Origin: Wolfiporia cocos
Taxonomy: Eukaryota; Basidiomycota; Agaricomycetes; Polyporales; Phaeolaceae
Reading direction: 5' to 3'
Length of the DNA stretch: 64,000 bases
NCBI GenBank assembly: GCA_029448655.1
Contig: JACCLO010000011.1
Span: 2,294,001-2,358,000, forward strand
In this document: piece after piece, positions 49,667 through 61,866 of the stretch
How positions within the stretch are numbered: position 1 is the stretch's first letter
Layout: the number at the start of each line of letters is the position of its first letter
The notes under the pieces: generated by a model
Database searches by the model: none
Told to the model about the DNA's origin: nothing
The model's input: only the letters and a program-made list of their open reading frames with translations
Translations under genes and position numbers: made by a program

Positions 49667-52600
49667 ATGCGAGCATTGTTTTTGAAAGGTCCCGAGGACC
49701 GCAGTCCCACCCCGCGCCCGCCGAGTGCGCCCCCGCCCAAGGCCGTCATTGTCGTATACGATACCCCGCCTTCCGCGATCGTCGTTGCGAGCACACTGCG
49801 CCAAGAATTATCTCCGCTGCCACCAGCTGAAGCAGCCAATCGAGTAGAGTCCGCGGCAGGTGAGCGCGTTCCATCTCGCTCACGTGGAGTCGCCCGGTTT
49901 GGGCAGTTTGCCGGAGTTTGAACGCCACGCGCCCCGTCAATCGGCTCGCATGTCGAGTCCTCTTTTGTCGCTCCCTCGTCGCTGGCGGGCTCCTTGGACC
50001 CTTTCAATTTTTTCATCTCGGCCTTTCTCGAACCGCCTTGCTTTTGTATTTTTTTTCGGGCGCACCATGTCGCAGTCTGACCGATCCTGCTAGACGTTCT
50101 ACTATTTACCCATTTGTCACGACGCCGACCGGTCCTCGTATGGCGTTGTTCCTCCATCGCCGTTCCATGTGCGCTGACCTGCAGTACATTTTTTTCCTCC
50201 TCGTCAGCTGCACGCCCCCCGCGTCCGTCCCCCTCGCCGACACTTTCTGTCGGCAGCTTCCAGAACCCTCCAGAAGATTTCACTGGCCCTCAGCCTCTTT
50301 ATATGTCGGTTAATGCGACCAGGTCAACACAATACAATATGTCCGAGTCACGACACTCTGCTTCGTCTTCCGACCAGGGACGCTCCGGCTCACGCGGTCG
50401 CTCTCACTCCCAGTCCGCCAATCATCCGCGTCGGCCGCCCATCCGGCAGCAGCCGTTCCAGACCGTCGCGCCCCCGCCCCTGTACCCTTCCCATCCTTCT
50501 TCTTCCCTCGAGAGCATTCCGGCAGGCGCTGCAACTTCCCCGAGTTTCCAGGGCATCCCCACACCGTACCAGGCCGCTCCCATAACGTACAACCAGCGCG
50601 GTGGGTTTGGGCCATACACGATGTCTCCACAGCCTCCCGTGAGCATGCCACCGTACGCGTACGCACACCACCCTGGCTTGCATGCTCCAGATGCGAGCAT
50701 GCACCCTCCGCAAAATGCGCTGCTGGGCTACTCCCCAAACACGTCCTTGCCCATCATGCAGCCGCACACGCCTGTATACCAGGGGTATCCCGGCCACTCT
50801 CCGCCAGAAGGCAGCGCCTCTGGTCATTCCTTCAGCAGCACGCCTGGGTCCTCTGCGATGCACCATCATTCCGCTCACTCACATCCTTCCCCGCCGCCAG
50901 TCCCTCCTTTGCCACCCCAGGGTTCTGGCCCGCACCCCCAGACCATCCCCCACTCCGCCTCGTATGCTGGTCAACCGCCATACTCACCTCTTCGTTACCC
51001 CTCTCCGCCCTTCCATTACCCCTCACATTCGTTCGTTTCCTCCCCTTCAGTATACGCGTCAACGTATTCTGCCTATCCCCCGCACTCGTACGCCGCGGCG
51101 GAGCATGGGCAGGAGAGTCCAGGCATCTGGTGGTACCTCCCTCCACATGCCCGCCCGCAGTCCGGACAGTACGAGTCCTTCCCATTCGCCTATTCCATGC
51201 CGTTCAACATGTCTCCGCATGAGGCCGAGGCGTATCCGCAGGCAAGTCCGTCGTCTGTTCTTTCGCCGCGCTATCCCACGTCGCCGCGTGGGGGCGTCCA
51301 CTACCCGCATGCGCAGCAACCACCCCCAGCGCTTCTGGATACGCCGCCTATACCCCCTGTGCGCTCTACCACCGCGTCCTCGCCAACCGCGTCCTCGACC
51401 GCTCCCCGGCAGAAACCATCAGAAGCCGAGGCTTCTGCACCGCCAAGTAGCAGCCGACCGGCGCCGTATCGACGCTCGCAACAGGTGCACCCACCCGCGC
51501 AGCGCTCGGATTGGGTCATGTGGATCGGCAATGTGCCGTCCGACACGACGCACGACGAACTCTGGCGCTTCCTCAGCCAGGAGTCACTCCCCGCGGACGC
51601 GGCTCCGTCGTCAGATGCAGACGACCCGTGGGGCGGCGTGCTGTCCATCTTCCTCATCTCGCGCTCGAACTGCGCCTTCGTCAACCTGCAGAGCCAGGCG
51701 CACCTCCTCGCCGCGATCCGGCACTTCAACGGGCTGCCGCTCCGCCCGCACGAGCCGCGGTGTCCGCGCCTCGTGTGCCGCGTGCGCGCGCACGAAGACG
51801 ACCTGAAGGCGGGCGTCGGCGGGCAGCGCAGCACGGGCCTGCACGTCCGCTACGTGCGCGACAAGAAGGAGCGTGCGCTGACGTCGCCCGACGCGGTAGC
51901 GAAGCCCGCGAGCCCGCCGGGCGCGCCCGCGCCGTCCGGTCCTGTCCTGTCCAGCGACGAGGAGGGCGCGCGCGGGCACCGCAGGCACCGCCGCCCGGAA
52001 CCGCACTCGAGCAGCTCGGGCTCGTACGCGAGCACGACGTCGAGCATGCTCGCGCAGCACTTCTCCAAGCGCTATTTCATCCTCAAGTCGTTGACCAAGG
52101 TGATTGCCGTTTCCATTGATACACGTCGCGACGATCGCAACCAGATGCTGATGGTGTGCTCTTCGGCATTTTAGAACGATCTGGATATCAGCGTGGAGAA
52201 GGGCCTCTGGGCGACGCAGCACCACAACGAGGGAACGCTCGATCAGGCGTTCCGGACGAGCCAGGAGGTGTACCTGATCTTCGGCGTGAACAAGAGCGGA
52301 GAATTCTACGGATACGCAAAGTAAGTTATCGGGGGAGGAAGAGCGCGCAAGCAATATCCTTCGCTGACGAATTCGTTTTCGACTCGACTAGAATGGCCGG
52401 CCCGATCAATCGTGGCGAGCACCGCGTTTCCTGGTCGTCGCGCATGGACTCGCCCCCGCAGCGCGGCGCATCGCGCTCATCGCAGGGCTCGAGTCCGCCC
52501 GTCGCGCGCCGCGACGACACCGGGCCTATGTTCCTCTCGCCATCGGAGTTCATCGGGGAATCGCCCCAGCCGTTCTCGCCTGACTCGTCGCCCCTCCCGC

Positions 52601-53319
52601 CGCCGCCCGGCATCCAGCAGCAGCTCGATGCTGTGCAGCAGCCGTATGACGAGGGCAAGACTCCCCGCGTTGACCCGGATGAGTCGCAGCGCTACTACAT
52701 GACTGCGCCACCGGAGATGCACCGGCAGCATCAGCGGCTGAGCAAGTCTAGTCTTGATCGGCATCAGCACCTGACATTCGACGACGTGCACGGCCCCTCT
52801 GGATTTACGCTGGATCCAGCCGCGCCTATCCGGCACATACGCGAGAAGTCGGCGCCTGTGGAGTCCAGGTCTCTTCGCGAGGGCGAGGATGCAGGCACGC
52901 GCTTGGACCGGCAGCTGCTGGAGAGCCTGCTCGATACTGTCGCCGACCGGGAGGAGAGGCCCGGGCCTTCGCGGTCGAATGGCGCGGGCGAGGGCGAAGA
53001 GGCGAGAGAAAGCCCGACATGGGGAGAGCCGTTCAAGGTGCAGTGGATCAAGACGGAACGGCTGCCATTCTACCGCACACGGCACCTGCGCAATCCCTGG
53101 AACCACGACCGAGAAGTCAAAGTGTCTCGGGACGGGACTGAGCTGGAGCCATCGGTGGGGGAGGCGCTGCTGAGAGAGTGGGATCAGCCAGCGCCGCCGC
53201 CGCCGCCTATAACCCCGTCCGCGGAGAGGCGTGCAGGATCAAAGACGTCTGCCGCGGAAGGGGCCGTGGGAGCGCTGTCCGCTGCCGTCCGCGATGCGCC
53301 GCCTGAAGAAGGAGGATGA
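49667..53319 (+). CDS. RRM and YTH domain protein, probable m6A RNA reader
   Basis: Four exons (49667-49859, 50208-52099, 52175-52320, 52392-53319) join in frame to 1052 aa. Residues 1 to about 490 are Ser/Pro/Tyr/His-rich and disordered. An RRM follows at about 499-600 (SDWVMWIGNVPSDTTHDELW, SIFLISRSNCAFVNLQSQ). The YTH domain begins at about 686 (RYFILKSLTKNDLDISVEKG, LWATQHHNEGTLDQAF, VYLIFGVNKSGEFYGYAKMAGPI), is interrupted by a disordered stretch of about 200 residues, and resumes at about 954 (WGEPFKVQWIKTERLPFYRTR, HLRNPWNHDREVKVSRDGTELEP). YTH domains bind N6-methyladenosine in a Trp cage; the Trp of LWATQ and of VQWI are present. The 348-bp first intron is inferred from matched phases and a long polypyrimidine tract; a shorter model would start at 50303 (MSVNATRSTQYN). 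Confidence 0.9.
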
Positions 53320-53384
53320 ACTGATCGCTTTCGCTAACTCCTGACTCCGCTCAAGTTTCAAGACCTGTCGTCGCAAATCACGCA

Positions 53385-53420
53385 ACGCACGCACGCACAC
53401 ACACGCACGCACGCACGCAC
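53385..53420 (+). repeat. ACGC/AC microsatellite
   Basis: About 36 bases of ACGC units interrupted by ACAC, located in the probable 3' UTR or just downstream of the YTH gene. Confidence 0.85.
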
Positions 53421-55506
53421 TGCACCACACGCCGCAACATATACACCGTATATACGCATATTTTAATCTAATCTACTGCGACTGCATCCGCCCATCATCC
53501 ACGACACGGGCGGGTGTGTCTGTCGTGTAGGGTATCGTCGAGGGACTATTGGGGTTTAACGGCTGCTCTTGCTTACTCGCTGTCTGGTTTGTCGCACGCG
53601 CTCTGTGTTAGCACCGGCATTGCTGCTCTATCTCCACTGCTAATGCTGTTGTTCAAGAATTACTGTAGCAATAGTTAGATGTTCATACACACTGTATCAC
53701 CTCGCATTATGGCTTTATACACGAGCATCGTCGTGCGCTGGATTGGATACATTCTTCTCCTCTCCCCTTAGTTCTAACACGCTGTGAAGAGTGCGACATC
53801 CGGTAAGTTTTCTCGATGCCTTTACGATCTGCAAAAACAACGTTTGTTAGAGCAGCCTGGACCTGCCTCGCGCTTTGATCCCCTCTTGCGAGCTTATCGG
53901 ATGAACATCGCGCGCTCTGGTACTCTGCCATGCCCCGGGAGATCGTATGGGCGTTTCCCAGGAGGCGGGATCTTCCGATCCTTCGATTGGTCGATCAGTG
54001 CTCGCGGAAATATTGCGGGAGTCGCCGCGCGCGTACGCCGTTATTCGGCACCGCGCAGTCCTCCAGGCGCAGTCGAGACTACAGAACGGCCCAGGTTATT
54101 TTCCTCGCGGGAGGCGTCTGTCCGAATAGAAGTGGCGTGGCGTATATCGCCCAGGCCGGGCCTTCCGACCAGCCGGCGACCTGTTGCACAATTACCTCGA
54201 CTCCGCCATTCGCTATCAGACCCCCAAGCGCAACAAAGTCCGACACTTCCCAACAGTCCGTCCGCGAGCATGGGCGATCGCATTGGCTCGGTCTTTTTTA
54301 ACGCACTTCCAGCAGAGGCGCGATTACCGAGCGACTAAAGCCAGCGAAATCGTGCCTGGCGGTACCTCGGCGGCTCTTGGCGGGAGTAGCAATTACATAC
54401 TCGGCCATCTCGGGAGGCATTGACCTTAGATTCTTTCCCGATATGTGGCTGCCGCCCTTCGATTCGTGCCAGCTCATTTCGGATGAAAATGATATGGCGC
54501 GTTCTTGCTGGACCACGTTCACGAAAAGGACACCCCCGTTTTGGTCGACGTTTGCGGCGCGGGCCGTGCAGTTTGGCAGGCAGCGCTCAGCGGCTGTCAC
54601 TGCCTGTTCTGAAAGGCGTCCGTTGGAACCAATTAGGACTCTCCGTCGACCGCTGGAAAGGGAGCCTTTCGGAGCTGCGGTCATGACCCGCAGCAATCCT
54701 GCACACAGATCAGAGAATTCCCTTTTTCGTTGACGCAGTCCAGAAAACATGCAATGTCATTTTCACCCGAAATGGCTGTAAGTCGCTCGGACGCGAATCG
54801 ATGCCATAGCAACCTTCAGCCACGATAGGACTGGACTTGCGAGAAACAGAGGTACTTCGTGATCTGCGCAATGGACTATTGGACTCGACATTCTGTCTAG
54901 CGCCTGTGGCATCAAAGAACAATTATGAACGGCGGGCTCATCACGCGCCACTAAGATGTCCCCGTGCGCACAGTACAGTGCAACTGAGTGGGATCAACCG
55001 GTATCCAATTTCACTTCCTATGTGTCGACGGGTACACTAGGGAGGTATTGTGCTGCGCAAAGCGGCAAGGTACGATGATGTAGGGCGGGTCCGCAACACA
55101 GGCTCATGCGTGAAGGCCGCTTGGAGCAGTGGCAACGAGGCCTAACGATAGAACACTGTCGAAATGCTATGCTGCGTGCTGTGGGGTGGGTTTTGGCTAC
55201 CCCGGGCTCTCAGCCCCAGTGGAAACCGGCAACAAGCTGTACGGCGCCAGTCCGCGCCAGTCGGCGGCGCCCCACAGGGCTCCAAAACGCCGACCAGCGA
55301 CGACTGACGACAGAGATTTGAGAAAAACGCCGATAGAAATCTGCGTCAGAAGGCGTGTATCCAAGCTGGTCGGCGCACGCGTACCAGCAAGGACTGGCGC
55401 AGACCACCGCCGATGTATTTAGGTATTTTTCTTACTTTCATCGGATCCCATAGGGCGTAGAACGCGCTGATTGTTTTTTTAGTTACATACATGATACCAC
55501 GGCCCG

Positions 55507-55552
55507 TATGCTCCACCCTGGAGCTGAGATCTCAGCTCCAGGGTGGAGCATA
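55507..55552. repeat. Perfect 46-bp palindrome
   Basis: TATGCTCCACCCTGGAGCTG followed by AGA, then its exact reverse complement with no spacer (centre at AGATCT). DNA or RNA would form a 23-bp hairpin with no loop. No neighbouring gene explains it. Confidence 0.95.
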
Positions 55553-56742
55553 TCATTACCAACTTGAATCTACGCGCGGTTAAGCGAAAACACTGATGTC
55601 GGCGTGAAGCCCCCGCTATGTGGGGAAATAGTGCACGGCCCCACTGGCGCTGGTCGCGCGTTTGGAGTGGCTATTGACGCACCCAATGAGGGGCTCAAGG
55701 TTTCATGTTTGCATCATGCCAGCTTTTACCTCGTTGAGCATCAGACTGAGAAATACGCAGTCTGTTAATAATTTGCCGCCATGGTCTCGATACGTGGATG
55801 CTCATAGCTATGGCCCTGGGCATGTACAGTAACTTGCATTCATGCTATTACATGATTCCACACAAAGGCACTGTTCCATGTTCTATTTAAACTGTCTGGG
55901 AGTGGTCAAGTAACGCTCCATCGCACCACTATTTGCCGGGATCTCCCCAAATTCATAATCATGAGGAGTTGGCGTTGGCGTGTGTAGTGAGTTTAAATAA
56001 TGCCACAAGTGCTGTCCGTTACACTATTGCCCCGTCGCTCATGGCAGCTGAGCACACGGCGAATACAACTCTTCTCGGCGCACTCATCTGCGCGTACGCA
56101 CCCCTCACATTACCAGCCTAGCATCGTGGCCCACAGCCACCCGTATGCCCTCTTTAAGAGTGGCACGAAAAACTCAGACGACAAAAGTCGATCAGGCAGG
56201 CCCTTCGCTTCACGCTCACGGGCGAGTACTTCGCATGCTTTCTGACAGTCCAACTCGAAACTGCCCCTCTCACGGTCTTGACTTGCCCATCAGCTTCGTC
56301 GGAAGGGGAGCGTATTGGAAGTGGGGAGTATTGGTTATTTTCAACGCACGCACCGAGATACCAGGTTAATGTGTACCTTGAAAACCCGCATGCGGCGCCA
56401 AGGCGATGGCCGCCATGTATGAGACGACATGGTGCGAGCCAATACTTCCAGCAGGATTCAGTTGATGTTACAACCGTGACCGGGGGCGCACTGCTCAATT
56501 GGATCATGGCTCATGTAACTCTCCACCTAGTGTGCACCATGCACTACGGCCCAATCTTAGTCCCACCGAGGGGATAGTTACAGATTCCAAGCCGATTCGC
56601 ACGGTTAGCTGCCGGTGAATGATAGCTATTGAACATGCTGAAATTATTTGGTTTCGTTCGTACATGCCAGTGTGCCCATTTCAATGCCAATCGCTCTTCT
56701 CTGACAGCATTACCATTGTTCGCGAATCGAATGAGACCTCAA

Positions 56743-59700
56743 TTATTTACTTTCGTTGGGCAAGTATTTGTCAAACCAGCGGAACACCTCATGGTGCCAC
56801 TTGAGGCTATCAAGGAGTGCTTTCTCAATATCAAGCATCAATCCACGAACGTGTGGTACGCACCTGTTCTGATGGTTGATCACCCAGTGGTTCTCATCAG
56901 GGAAGATGAGAAGGCGGCTCGGGATGCCTAACCTGTGAGGCGCGAGACAAGGTGCGTCATTATCAATAACATCAACGTAACGTCAACAGCATAGCTCACT
57001 GCTGTAACGCGTGGAAGGCGCCGATGCCGTCAGTCTCGGGAAGGCGGTAATCCTTGCTGCCATGGATCACGAGCATGGGGGTCGACCAGTTCTGCACGAA
57101 GTTGGTCGGGTCGTACCTACCGCCGGACGCTTCGGTCAGGCAACAAACGTCAGATAGACAATACATGACGTACTTCTCCAAGATCTTCTTGGCCTTGGGC
57201 TCCCACGGACTTCCTCCCCATTCGTTGTTGAACTACCGCCAGGGTGAGTATTTAATGGGTACGACAACGATGGACTTACGAAGAAGAGCTCGTCGGTGGA
57301 ATATCCATTGTAAGTTGCAGAGAACACCTGATCGGATGGGTGTTCAGTTCATATTTTGCTATGCCACCCTCATGAAGAACATACTCCGTCATGGCATACC
57401 AGAGCCTTGAAGCCGAATCCATACTCAGGGTGGCCTTGAATCCAACTGTGGCGATTTGGGACTTATGACCTGGGCGGCAACGTAGATAGGAGATATGCTT
57501 ACTTGATGGCGTATCCACCCCAGCTAGCTCCTGCCGCAACTGCACGGTCAGGGTCAATCTGCAGGCGTCAATACAACTTGACAGATCGTTACGTAAGTCT
57601 GGTTGCATCAACATACCTCTGGGACATGCTCGAGAACATGCTTCCAGCCCTTCTGCATGTCAACGAATGGCGCTCCTCCCCAGTCTTCGGAGATGGCATC
57701 GGTAAATGCTGTCATCATGGTCAGCCTATCATTTGCATCGTCATCTCGAACGGTGTGACGTACCTTGACCAAATGTCGTGGATCCGGTAGGGTTCATAGC
57801 AATGACGACGTATCCTTGCTGGGCGAATACTGCGCAGACATCGTCATGCACTCAGAGCGATTCTGCAGTCGAGTCAATCCAGCGCACCGTTCGGGTTCCA
57901 CCTAGTAGACCATTGGTCTTCCCAAGCGCCCTGAGGACCTACGGTCATTGTAGCGTCAGCATGCCACACCGCTCGCTTAGCCGTGCGACATACCTCCATG
58001 AATGAGCATGACGACCGGCCACTTCTTGCTTTCGCCTCCTTTGAACCCAGGAGGCTTCACGATCCACCCCTGCACCTGCCTGCCCTCCGCGCCCTCGAAC
58101 CAGAAGTCCTCACCGGGACTCAGGTTTTTCCCCTGCAGCGCGTCATCGCTGAACTTTGTCAGCTGCGCCACGTTCGGACGGAACGCCGTGCGGGACTCGC
58201 CCGAGAGGAGGTCGAGCTGGTCGAGGTTGTTGATGACGTACACGTCGTTCGGCGTAGTGAGCGAGGAGCGCGTGAAGAGGAGGCGGGAGTCTGGGAGGAT
58301 CTGGATGGCCGATGCTGCGCCGCTGGTCGTGAGCGCGTGCGGGGTGCGGTACGCGTCCGGCAGGTCAGGATCGATGGTGGAAGCGTTGGGTGTGGGAGGG
58401 ACAGGAAGCACGAAGACCTTGATGCGCGCATGGTCGCCAGCGGTGAAGTAGATACTGTCGCCATCTTCAGAGAACTATCGCTATCTGTCAATCAAATGGT
58501 TTTCTCTACTCCGAATATCCACCTACAACGAGAGCATCGGGCGAGCGGTCCCAGTGTTGTGTCAGCGTGTACTTGACGTCTTTGGTAAGGTCGTAGATGA
58601 CGATCTTTGCCCTATGAGCAAGTGCGTCAATATAACTATAATCGGGGATACCGTTCCCTGCGAACCTGTCAGCTTCTGCACCGTCCTTGTCTAGCTCTAG
58701 CCAGGCTGCCTTGTCGCCTTGCACACTCAACACCGGGCTATGGATAGCACCGTGTTTCCCTCCGGTCAGCTCCTTGACTTTCTCCTTACCGTAGATGTCG
58801 ACTATGTAGACCTTGGTGACCGTCGTTCACGTAAGCACAGACAAGCAATGCAGACGCATACTCACATTCTGCTTTGTGTGCCATGCTACGGGCAAAACAG
58901 GGTCTTTCGTCGTGTAGACAACGTGCGTTGCGGACACGTCGAAATCGTCGGTACCTCCGAACGGCTCAACAGGGCAGTGCTAGACATTTGGATTAGCGAA
59001 TCTGCTCCCCGCGTGTTCCATTGCAAGCTCAACTGACATGACCGGCGGCGTTCTTGAGCAGATTCACGAAGTTGTTCCCGAGAGCCCAATTCCCGCTCGA
59101 GTCTTGAGACAGCTCAACAGAGAAGAGAGACGGTCTCTTCGGGCCAACCCATGTGTCCCAGTGCCTCTCATAGGTGTCGTCATACACATAAGCCGAGTCA
59201 CCTCTGTTCTTCCACTCCTGATCGTGCTTCTTCACGGCCTTCAGGTCGCCGTCAGCGTGCACCTGATCAGCGAAGACAAGCACATTCGCCGCCGCAGAGT
59301 ACTTGAAGCTCGATGGGGTTGAGGTGGGGAACTTGCCGATGAGAACGGGCGCACTCGATACGTCACTGGTGAATTGCACGGAGTGAGCGTACAACGCGGT
59401 GACCGCATCTTCGCCCTCGCCCTCCTCGGCGGCATATGCGATCGTGCGATCGTCGAGCCAGAAGGCCTCGCCGCCCTTCTCGAGGGGGATCTTTTCTGGG
59501 TTGGGCTGGGTGCTGCCTCCAACGGGGACGATGGAGATCCACTTGAGGTTCCTGGGAATTGGGATGTAAGCTCAGACACGAGGATGCATTTGAGGTATGT
59601 GCGGACTTCTTCTCCTCCAGCGAGTATTTGCTGACGGGGACGATTACCAGGTCCCCAGCAGGGTTGGCAACGCCAGTGCCTGGTCGCACGAGTTCCACTG

Positions 59701-59851
59701 CGTCCTTAGGGGAGAAGATGTTTGGGCCCTCCTTGAAGACAAAATCGGGTTTGGTAGACATTATCGACTGGGAGGCTTTCAGAGAGGGTTCGAGAGGAAC
59801 CTGCGCTGCGAGCCCCAGCAGAGTGAGAGAGAACCCCGGCGGGAACCACAT
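56743..59851 (-). CDS. DPP5: Dipeptidyl-peptidase V (secreted S9 serine peptidase)
   Basis: Cleaves dipeptides from the N-terminus of oligopeptides; the fungal enzyme is secreted. The minus-strand start at 59851 gives a signal peptide (MWFPPGFSLTLLGLAAQVPL). A beta-propeller follows (FWLDDRTIAYAAEEGEG, VLVFADQVHADGDL, YERHWDTWVGPKRPSLFSV, AIHSPVLSVQGDKAAWLELD, TQHWDRSPDALVVFSEDGDS). The alpha/beta-hydrolase half has KKWPVVMLIHGGPQG-type residues, the nucleophile Ser in GASWGGY, Asp in HGSKDYRLPETDG and His in PDENHWV, a complete triad. It ends HHEVFRWFDKYLPNESK with TAA at 56745-56743. About a dozen short introns are seen. It is divergent from RPT5, with 348 bp between the starts. Confidence 0.93.
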
Positions 59852-60199
59852 GGTTGTTCCTTGCTGAGTGAGTTCCCGAACCCGGATCTCAGGCGTCGAC
59901 TATCGCGAGTAAATATGGTGCTCAGCTCGGCCTGTAAGCAGTCTCACGTGCCCGTGCACTAGCGAAAGTAGTCCGCGACGAGCGTGCCAGCGTATGTACA
60001 CGACTATCGCGTCGCGTCGCGTCGTTGAAGTCGTTGAAGCAGCCGTCTATTACGCGATGGGCGTCGGTCGATTCCGTCAATGAATGCTTGCCTAATTGGG
60101 TATGTCCTCACGCGTCACGCGTCAAGGCGTCAAGGCCGCGTACGCGTACTCCGCCCACACAACTTGACCGCGTTACTGCCTTGCTAGACTCCCCACACG
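59852..60199. promoter_or_regulatory. Divergent promoter region DPP5 / RPT5
   Basis: 348 bp separate the two starts. A short run of GTCGC units lies at 60008-60024 (GCGTCGCGTCGCGTCG) with a pair of near-repeats TCACGCGTCA. No TATA box is seen. Confidence 0.5.
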
Positions 60200-61866
60200 A
60201 TGTCGTCTGCGCAACCACCCAACCAGCCCCCTGCGGATGACAACGCAGCTGCTGAGAAGCCTGAGGCTTCGTCGTCCACCGCCCCCGCGTCCGCACCAGA
60301 AGCCATGGACACGGAGCCCGACCAACCTCCCGAGGAAACATGGGCGGACATCCCGGATGATATCATGGCCCTCAGCACGGACGAAATATTCACCCGCATA
60401 CGACTCATTGATAACGATCTGAAGGTGCGTGAGCCATGTTTCGTTTGGCGTACAGGGAGACGAACCGGTGTGGCAGGTGATGCGGTCAGAGACACAGCGG
60501 TTGCAACATGAGCAGAACGTCATGAAGGAGAAGATCCGAGACAATGCGGAGAAGATAAAGCAGAATAAAGTGCTGCCATATCTTGTAGGGAACATCGTCG
60601 AAGTGAGCACTCACAATACCCACCCGCGGTGCATGACTAATTGTCACAGATCCTGGAAGTCGACCCGGAAGTCGAGGAGGACGGCGCGAACCGCGACCTC
60701 GACTCGATGCGCAAAGGCAAGTGCGCCGTCATCAAGACGTCGACGCGGCAGACCGTCTTCCTCCCCCTCATCGGCCTTGTACCCGCCGAGAAGCTGAAGC
60801 CTCAAGATCTTGTTGGCGTGAACAAGGATTCGTTTTTGGTATTAGACACGCTTCCAGCCGAGTTCGACTCGCGAGTCAAGGCAATGGAGGTCGACGAGCG
60901 ACCGACGGAGACATACACAGATATTGGTGGATTGGAGAAGCAGATTGAGGAGCTTGTCGAGGCCATTGTCCTTCCCATGGAGCAGGCGGACAAGTTCAAG
61001 GCGCTGGGAATTAAGCCGCCAAAGGGTTGTTTAATGTATGGTCCTCCAGGTAAGCAAGCCACAATCAACCTATGTCTGTCCACTGAACAAGAGTATCCAG
61101 GGACGGGTAAGACGTTAATGGCGCGTGCATGTGCGGCGCAGACCAAGGCATGCTATCTCAAGCTCGCCGGCCCTTCACTTGTGCAAATGTTCATCGGTGA
61201 TGGTGCCAAGCTGGTGCGCGACGCATTCGCGCTGGCGAAGGAGAAGGCGCCGACCGTCATCTTCATTGATGAGCTCGACGCCATTGGCACCAAACGATTC
61301 GACTCTGAGAAGAGCGGAGACCGTGAGGTGCAGCGAACGATGTTGGAATTGTTAAACCAGCTCGACGGCTTCAGCAGCGACGACCGCATCAAGGTGCGTC
61401 ATCTATCTTGCACATAATCTCTGCGTCCCGGCCAAACCTTACGCAAACACTGTTGGGCAGGTCATCGCCGCAACGAACCGTATAGACATTCTGGACCCGG
61501 CACTGCTTCGATCGGGACGACTGGACAGGAAGATCGAGTTCCCGCTTCCGAACGAGACGTCGCGTGCGCGCATTCTGGAGATCCATTCTCGCAAGATGAC
61601 CTGCTCGCCGGACGTGAACTACGAGGAGATTGCGCGAAGCACGGACGAGTTCAACGGTGCGCAGCTGAAGGCGGTCTGTGTCGAGGCGGGCATGATTGCG
61701 CTTCGGGAGGGCGCGACGAAGCTCAGTCACGAGCATTTCCTCGGAGGCATTGCGGAAGGTGCGCTTATCTGCTGGATGGCTTTGGCTTTCATCGAGACTA
61801 ACCACACCCTGTGCCCTGCATACAGTCCAGAGCAAGAAGAAGAACGACCTTGTATACTTTATGTAG
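60200..61866 (+). CDS. RPT5: 26S proteasome regulatory ATPase Rpt5 (subunit 6A)
   Basis: One of six AAA ATPases of the 19S base that unfold substrates and open the 20S gate. The spliced product starts [11 protein letters not shown] and has a coiled coil ([39 protein letters not shown]), the OB fold ([37 protein letters not shown]) and the AAA module with [18 protein letters not shown]. Walker A GPPGTGKT is interrupted by an intron at 61050-61101; Walker B is [16 protein letters not shown]. Then follow [19 protein letters not shown], the arginine fingers in [16 protein letters not shown] and the C-terminal helical domain. The last residues, [10 protein letters not shown], lie where the gate-opening HbYX motif should be but have Phe at the penultimate position in place of Tyr. 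Confidence 0.96.

Larger units (their letters stand above)
53320..56742. other. Intergenic, 3.4 kb
   Basis: Follows the YTH stop and holds an ACGC microsatellite, moderately long unrecognised frames (53784-54338 plus; 54298-54750 minus) and the 46-bp palindrome. AT content rises after 55400. No transposase or other domain is readable. Possibly degraded mobile DNA, but I cannot show it. Confidence 0.45.

Noticed and set aside
50682..51806. 374-codon plus-strand frame
   Set aside because: Alternative frame of the YTH gene; Arg/Pro-rich composition without domain, while the YTH frame carries the RRM.
53784..54750. Overlapping unrecognised frames on both strands, considered as remnant transposase
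   Set aside because: No DDE, RT or helicase motif and no terminal repeats identified; support is insufficient.
55507..55552. Palindrome considered as an intrinsic transcription terminator
   Set aside because: No U-tract follows and this mechanism does not apply to nuclear genes of fungi.
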